From contig JAQYVO010000284.1 in NCBI GenBank assembly GCA_030145425.1, positions 1 to 39,155 on the forward strand: a DNA stretch of 39,155 bases. The letters are read 5' to 3'. The translations under genes were made by a program, and so were the position numbers. The notes beneath the pieces are model-generated. The model searched no databases. It was not told the origin of the DNA and was given only the letters and a program-made list of their open reading frames with translations. Positions 34,304 to 39,155 of this stretch are shown here, one piece after another; within the stretch, counting starts at the first letter, position 1, and every line of letters starts with the position of its first letter. The DNA is from Chromatiales bacterium. GTDB lineage: Bacteria; Pseudomonadota; Gammaproteobacteria; Chromatiales; Chromatiaceae.

Positions 34304-35485
34304 TCAGGCTTGTTGGGCACAGCCGAGACAACGCACCGCAAGAACACCCTCGATGGCGGCTATCTGATCGAGCGTGGACTTCTGGGGCTCCTTGTCCGTG
34401 TCCAGCAGGGTCACGGCGATGTTTTCCCGGGACTTGTTGAGCATATCCACGATATTCAAACCGGCCTCCGCCAGGTCGGTGGAGATCTGGCCTACCATGT
34501 TGGGCACATTGGAATTGACCACCGCGATGCGGAAGCCCCCGTTGCGGGGCAGATTGATGCTCGGGAAATTAACCGCATTGGCGATGTTGCCGTTTTCCAG
34601 GTATTCACGGATCTCATCGGCCACCATGACGGCGCAATTGTCCTCCGCCTCGGCGGTAGAGGCACCCAGGTGAGGGAGCGTAACGCAGCGCGGGTGATCC
34701 TTAAGCAGATTGCTTGGGAAGTCGCAGATGTAGGCATACAGTTGACCCGAATCCAGGGCCTCCACCGCCGCTTCGTCATTTATGATCCCCGATCGCGAAA
34801 AATTCAGCAGCACGGCGCCTTTTTTCATCAGCTTGAGACGTTCGGTGTTAACCATGTTGCGGGTGGCATCAATCAGCGGGACATGAAACGTGATGAAATC
34901 CGATTGGCTGACCAGATCGTCGACGCTTATCGCCTGCTTTACTTCCGCCTTCAGCTTCCAGGCGCTTTCCACCGTAATGGTGGGATCGTATCCGATGACA
35001 TTCATACCCAAGGCACGGGCCGCATTGGCCACCTTTACACCAATGGCACCGAGACCGATCACACCCAGGGTCCTGCCCGGCAGTTCGAATCCCACGAACT
35101 GTTTCTTGCCTTTCTCCACCTCCTTTGTGATCTCTCCGTCCTGCCCCTCGAGTCCCCGGGCAAATCCCCAGGCCCGACCGAGATTCCGCGCAGCAATCAG
35201 CATACCCGCAATGACCAGTTCCTTGACCGCATTGGAGTTGGCACCCGGGGCATTGAACACGGGCACACCCTTTCCCGTCATGCGCTCCACCGGGATGTTG
35301 TTGACGCCGGCCCCGGCCCTGCCGATGGCCTTCACCGTCGCCGGGATCAGCATGTCGTGCATCTTATAGGAGCGCAGCAGGATCGCATCCGGATGGGCTA
35401 TCTCAGAGGCCACCTCATACATGTCGCGTGGCAAACGGTCCAGACCAGCCACTGAAATATTGTTAAGCGTCAATATCTTGAACAT
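34304..35485 (-). CDS. serA: D-3-phosphoglycerate dehydrogenase
   Basis: 393 residues. The nucleotide-binding motif TLGVIGLGAIGVKVANAARALG follows an insertion typical of the short SerA group (RNLGRAWGFARGLEGQDGEITKEVEKGKKQF). Catalytic Arg is in LLNFSRSGIIND, Glu nearby, and His in LPHLGASTAEAEDN; the C-terminal ACT domain begins at about 320 (RIAVVNSNVPNMVGQIST) for serine feedback. It is the first enzyme of serine synthesis. AGGAAG lies 9 nt before ATG. It is in one array with serC upstream and pheA downstream. Confidence 0.95.
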   Translation of the reverse strand: MFKILTLNNISVAGLDRLPRDMYEVASEIAHPDAILLRSYKMHDMLIPATVKAIGRAGAGVNNIPVERMTGKGVPVFNAPGANSNAVKELVIAGMLIAARNLGRAWGFARGLEGQDGEITKEVEKGKKQFVGFELPGRTLGVIGLGAIGVKVANAARALGMNVIGYDPTITVESAWKLKAEVKQAISVDDLVSQSDFITFHVPLIDATRNMVNTERLKLMKKGAVLLNFSRSGIINDEAAVEALDSGQLYAYICDFPSNLLKDHPRCVTLPHLGASTAEAEDNCAVMVADEIREYLENGNIANAVNFPSINLPRNGGFRIAVVNSNVPNMVGQISTDLAEAGLNIVDMLNKSRENIAVTLLDTDKEPQKSTLDQIAAIEGVLAVRCLGCAQQA

Positions 35486-35513
35486 TTTATTTAACTTCCT
35501 ACTTTAAGTTATT

Positions 35514-35674
35514 TTGAACCGCAGAGACGCAGAGGCGCGGAGAAGACATTTTCTTGCTGTTGTAGGGCCGAATTCATTCGGCCAATAGCTGGTTGATTCA
35601 AACCAAGCATCGGTCGAATGAATTCGACCCTACAATTCTATTGACTCTGCGCCTCCGCGCCTCTGCGGTTCAAA
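35514..35674. repeat. AACCGCAGAGG hairpin with a MITE palindrome pair in its loop (nested composite)
   Basis: Outer arms TTTGAACCGCAGAGACGCAG (35514 on) and CGCGCCTCTGCGGTTCAAA (to 35674); the palindrome pair occupies 35563-35632 in the loop. It lies between serC and serA. The remaining DNA to 35781 holds only a short GGCCCTC/GGCCCTA tandem run (about 35749-35777). Confidence 0.8.
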
Positions 35675-35781
35675 TTCTTCTTCCAATTCCCCCACGTTTC
35701 GCAAGCTCAACGCAGGCTACATTTATTGACTGCCCTGCGGCCCTCTTCTCTTTCCTCGGCCCTCGGCCCTAGGCCCTATAT

Positions 35782-36861
35782 TCACCCATACTTTTTCTCG
35801 AACTCCGCCATAAAGTCGATCAACGCCTGCACGCCCTCTTCCGGCATGGCATTGTAGATGCTTGCACGCATCCCGCCGACCGACCGGTGACCCTTCAGGG
35901 TGACCAGTCCGGCATCCTTGGCTTCCGCCAGGAAGGTGGCATCCAACTCGGCATCGGCCAGGGTAAAGGGAACGTTCATCCAGGACCGGCATGTGGGGTC
36001 CACCGGATTGTTGTAAAAATCCGACTGGTCAATCGCGGTGTAGAGCGCCCTTACCTTGCGTTCGTTCACCACCGCCACCGCATCGAGCCCGCCCCGGCGC
36101 TTGAGCCACTGAAACACCAACCCTGCGATGTACCAGGCGTAAGTCGGCGGCGTGTTGTACATGGAATCGGCACCTGTGAGCGTGCCGTAGTTAAACATGG
36201 CCGGGGTGCCCGCCATGGGCTCGGCGATGAGATCCTCGCGTATGATCACCACGGTCAGGCCTGCGGGTCCGATGTTCTTCTGGGCCCCGGCATAGATGAC
36301 CCCGTATCTGCTCACGTCGATGGGCCTGGAAAGAATCGTGGACGAGAAATCGGCCGCAAGCGGGACATCCCCAGAATCCGGCACATAGGGGAACTCGATA
36401 CCCTGGATGGTCTCATTCGGCGTGTAGTGCAAGTAAGCCGCATCCGCGCTCAACTGCAGTGTCTCCGCGGCAGGCACGCTGAACTCGCCCTTCGGCGTAG
36501 CACCTGCGATGTTCACTTCGCAGAATCGCTGGGCCTCCGCAATGGCCTTCTTCGACCAGGATCCCGTGTTGATATAGTCGGCGCCCTTGCGGCCCTGGAG
36601 CAGGTTCAACGGCACCATGGCAAACTGGCTGGAAGCGCCCCCCTGAGCGAACAGCACCTTGTAATTGGCCGGAATGGACATCAGTTCACGAAGGTCGGTT
36701 TCGGCCTGGGCGGCAATGGACATGAAATCCTTGCCCCGGTGGCTCATCTCCATAACGGACATGCCGCTGCCCTGCCAGTCGAGCATCTCCTCCCGCGCCT
36801 GTTCCAAAACCTCTTCCGGCAATACCGCCGGGCCCGCGCTGAAATTATAGCTTCTGGACAT
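35782..36861 (-). CDS. serC: Phosphoserine aminotransferase
   Basis: 359 residues from ATG 36861 (E. coli 362). N terminus RSYNFSAGPAVLPEEVL, then SHRGKDF, LFAQGGASSQFAMVPLNLL, the PLP-lysine segment VIYAGAQKNIGPAGLTVVI, and C-terminal GHRSVGGMRASIYNAMPEEGV. It transaminates 3-phosphohydroxypyruvate for serine and also serves pyridoxal phosphate synthesis. GGAG lies 7 nt before the chosen ATG; an upstream in-frame ATG at 36885 would add an unrelated stretch. It follows gyrA by 40 bp, a common gammaproteobacterial order. Confidence 0.96.
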   Translation of the reverse strand: MSRSYNFSAGPAVLPEEVLEQAREEMLDWQGSGMSVMEMSHRGKDFMSIAAQAETDLRELMSIPANYKVLFAQGGASSQFAMVPLNLLQGRKGADYINTGSWSKKAIAEAQRFCEVNIAGATPKGEFSVPAAETLQLSADAAYLHYTPNETIQGIEFPYVPDSGDVPLAADFSSTILSRPIDVSRYGVIYAGAQKNIGPAGLTVVIIREDLIAEPMAGTPAMFNYGTLTGADSMYNTPPTYAWYIAGLVFQWLKRRGGLDAVAVVNERKVRALYTAIDQSDFYNNPVDPTCRSWMNVPFTLADAELDATFLAEAKDAGLVTLKGHRSVGGMRASIYNAMPEEGVQALIDFMAEFEKKYG

Positions 36862-36901
36862 TCTTAACTCCACAGTGCAATACATTGAATATTATAGAGA
36901 A

Positions 36902-39155
36902 TTATTCTTCGCTTTCTTCACTTTCTTCGCTTTCTGATTCGGTGTCATCTATCGCTTCGTCCCCGTTTTCCAGGGATTCAACCCGCGCGATACCCACCAG
37001 TTTTTCCTTGCGCGAAAGCCGGATCATGGTGACGCCCTGGGTGTCGCGCCCAAGCACCGAGATATCGGACACCGGAGTCCGAACCAGGGTACCGGCATCC
37101 GTGATCAGCATCACCTCGTCCTCCTCGTCCACCAGTACCGCACCGACCTGTTCGCCGTTGCGCTCTGAAATCTTGATGGAGATGACGCCCATTCCGCCGC
37201 GCCCCTTCGGTGGAAACTGATCCAGGGTTGTACGCTTGCCGAACCCGTTTTCGGTAACCGTCAATATCATGCCTTCGGGCTGGCCCACGATGAGCGAGAT
37301 AACCCGCTGACCCTCGCGCAGCCTGACGCCACGCACACCGGCTGCAGTGCGGCCCATAGGCCTGACCCGGTCCTCACTGAACCTGATCGCCTTACCCGCC
37401 GAGGTAAACAGCATCACATCCCGGGTGCCGTCCGTGATGGCGACTCCCACCAGCTGGTCATCGTCTTTCAGATCCACGGCGATGATCCCGGTGGCACGGG
37501 GACGGGAAAAGTCGGTGAGGCGCGTCTTTTTGACCGTGCCCGAGCTGGTGGCCATCAATACATAGTGATTGTCGTCGTACTCCCTGACCGGCAGCACCAC
37601 GTTGATGCGCTCACCCTGCTCCAGGGGAAGCAGGTTGACGATGGGCTTGCCCCGGGCGTTGCGCCCGGCCTGGGGCAGTTCGTAGACTTTCAGCCAGTAG
37701 ACGCGGCCGCGGTTTGAGAAGCAGAGTATGGTGTCGTGGGTGTTCGCCACAAACAGCTGGTCCACGAAGTCCTCATCCTTGGTGGTGGTGGCGGACTTTC
37801 CCTTGCCGCCCCGCCTCTGGGCACGGTAGCTGTCCGGGGACTGGGCCTTCGCGTAGCCGGAATGGGAGAGGGTTACCACCACGTCCTCTTCCGTGATCAA
37901 ATCCTCCAGGGTGAGATCCAGGCGGTTTTGAATAATCTCGGTACGCCGCTCGTCGCCATACTGATCACGGATGGCGATGAGTTCCTGCGTGATCACTTCC
38001 ATCAGTCGATCAGGACTGGAAATTATTTGAAGTAAACTATCAATTTTATCTATTATCTCACTGTATTCTTTGAGTATTTTATCCTGCTCAAGACCAGTTA
38101 AACGATGCAGCCTGAGATCAAGAATGGCCTGCGCCTGGGTCTCGGTCAGTCGATATCCCTGCTCCGTCAGGCCGAATGCGGGATCCAGATCCTGGGGACG
38201 GGAGGCACCGGAGCCCGCCCGTTCCAGCATCGCCTCGACCGTGCCCGACTGCCAGAATCGGCCCAGCAGGCCCTTCTTGGCCTCTGCCGGACTCGGTGCC
38301 GCCTTGATCAACTCGATAACCTCATCGATGTTGGCCAGGGCAACCGCCAGACCCTCCAGCACATGGGCCCGGTCCCGCGCCTTGCGTAATTCAAACAGGG
38401 TACGGCGGGTCACCACGTCGCGGCGGTGACGGATAAAATACTCCAGCATCTGCTTGAGATTGAGCAGCCGCGGACGCCTGTCCACTATAGCCACCATGTT
38501 GATGCCGAACACCGTCTGCATCTGAGTGTGCTGGTAAAGGTTGTTGAGCACCACTTCGGCCACCTCGCCGCGACGCAGCTCGATCACCACTCTCATCCCG
38601 TCCTTGTCCGACTCGTCGCGCAGTTCGCTGATACCCTCGATCTTTTTCTCTTTCACCAGCTCGGCGATCTTTTCCAGCATGCGCGCCTTGTTGACCTGGT
38701 AGGGCAATTCGTGAACCAGGATGCGCTGCCTGCCGCCGGCATCGTCCGTCTCGATTTCGGTGCGGGCACGGACATAGATCCTTCCGCGGCCGGTCTCGTA
38801 GGCCTCGCGGATACCCAGGGCGCCATTTATCAGAGCCGCAGTGGGAAAATCGGGTCCATGGATATGTTCCATCAACCCCCCGATGCTCGCCGCCGGATCA
38901 TCGATCAGGGCGATACAGCCGTTGATGACCTCGACTATGTTATGGGGCGGGATATTGGTGGCCATACCCACGGCAATGCCCGCGGAACCGTTGACCAGAA
39001 GATTGGGGACGCGAGCCGGAAGTACCGAGGGCTCATGCTCCGATTCGTCATAGTTGACGACGAAGTCGACGGTCTCCTTGTCCAGATCCTCCAACAGGCT
39101 GTGGGCGATGCGGGCCATGCGCACTTCGGTGTACCGCATGGCGGCCGGGGCGTCT
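36902..39155 (-). CDS. gyrA: DNA gyrase subunit A, 5' end outside the window
   Basis: About 750 residues are visible and the frame is open at the right edge, so roughly the first 115-120 residues (including the quinolone-resistance region) are missing. The first visible residues [15 protein letters not shown] contain the catalytic Tyr that forms the 5'-phosphotyrosyl link (Tyr122 in E. coli). Further marks are [43 protein letters not shown] and the GyrA-box [10 protein letters not shown] that starts the DNA-wrapping C-terminal domain. Gyrase introduces negative supercoils. The C terminus ends in a Glu/Ser tail ([11 protein letters not shown]) encoded by near-repeated triplets; acidic tails occur in other GyrA proteins and tune wrapping. 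Confidence 0.97.
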   Translation of the reverse strand, partial: DAPAAMRYTEVRMARIAHSLLEDLDKETVDFVVNYDESEHEPSVLPARVPNLLVNGSAGIAVGMATNIPPHNIVEVINGCIALIDDPAASIGGLMEHIHGPDFPTAALINGALGIREAYETGRGRIYVRARTEIETDDAGGRQRILVHELPYQVNKARMLEKIAELVKEKKIEGISELRDESDKDGMRVVIELRRGEVAEVVLNNLYQHTQMQTVFGINMVAIVDRRPRLLNLKQMLEYFIRHRRDVVTRRTLFELRKARDRAHVLEGLAVALANIDEVIELIKAAPSPAEAKKGLLGRFWQSGTVEAMLERAGSGASRPQDLDPAFGLTEQGYRLTETQAQAILDLRLHRLTGLEQDKILKEYSEIIDKIDSLLQIISSPDRLMEVITQELIAIRDQYGDERRTEIIQNRLDLTLEDLITEEDVVVTLSHSGYAKAQSPDSYRAQRRGGKGKSATTTKDEDFVDQLFVANTHDTILCFSNRGRVYWLKVYELPQAGRNARGKPIVNLLPLEQGERINVVLPVREYDDNHYVLMATSSGTVKKTRLTDFSRPRATGIIAVDLKDDDQLVGVAITDGTRDVMLFTSAGKAIRFSEDRVRPMGRTAAGVRGVRLREGQRVISLIVGQPEGMILTVTENGFGKRTTLDQFPPKGRGGMGVISIKISERNGEQVGAVLVDEEDEVMLITDAGTLVRTPVSDISVLGRDTQGVTMIRLSRKEKLVGIARVESLENGDEAIDDTESESEESEESEE

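Noticed and set aside
36902-36965. Acidic Glu/Ser tail of GyrA as a novel feature
   Set aside because: Acidic C-terminal tails are known in GyrA proteins, and the triplet-like DNA pattern follows from the amino-acid repeats.

Overview
The window is chromosomal DNA from a free-living or symbiotic sulfur-oxidising gammaproteobacterium. The evidence is a secreted Gly/Tyr-rich protein that looks like a sulfur globule envelope protein (10627-11067), together with gene neighbourhoods typical of the class: recC-recB-recD, lapA-lapB-pyrF, hrcA-grpE-dnaK-dnaJ-dapB with a CIRCE operator, nadK-recN, and gyrA-serC-serA-pheA-hisC-tyrA. Assignment to a Chromatiales- or Sedimenticola/Thiodiazotropha-like lineage is inference. 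Protein similarity was judged by eye only.

Layout. 1-488: 3' part of a type IV pilin-like gene, whose stop codon falls inside a repeat element. 808-1446: YcbL-type metallo-hydrolase. 1652-10255: recombination and repair operon recCBD (minus strand). 10256-11170: sulfur globule protein gene with a near-consensus promoter and a terminator. 11255-14760: an AT-richer accessory block with a cyclic-nucleotide-domain protein, a divergent Lgt-like membrane enzyme, a StyC/HabB-like four-helix membrane protein, a degenerate EAL protein and a small unknown. 14831-17478: comEA-like gene, then lapA-lapB-pyrF (LPS homeostasis plus pyrimidine synthesis). 17750-19577: a lone fliK behind a sigma-54-type promoter. 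19622-26690: the heat-shock operon hrcA-grpE-dnaK-dnaJ, followed by dapB and a lipoprotein gene. 26834-29547: nadK and recN, divergent from hrcA. 29968-30660: Asp/Glu-racemase family gene. 30901-39155: aromatic, histidine and serine synthesis genes downstream of gyrA; gyrA runs off the right edge.

The most unusual material is between the genes. At least five families of palindromic repeats occupy most intergenic gaps over about 100 bp: (i) a roughly 130-160 bp MITE-like element with terminal inverted repeats and two internal 18-bp palindromes; (ii) a GTAGGATGCGGTGAG-type repeat; (iii) a GTAGCCCGGATG-type repeat; (iv) an AACCGCAGAGGCGCAGAG-type repeat; (v) a GTCATTCCGGCGCAGG-type palindrome carried inside a 156-bp element flanked by an 11-bp target duplication. 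Family (i) is nested inside family (iv) twice. One MITE supplies the end of a coding sequence, another element splits nadK from recN while duplicating the recN ribosome-binding site, and a third repeat abuts the hisC start. No tRNA, rRNA, CRISPR array or transposase gene was seen.
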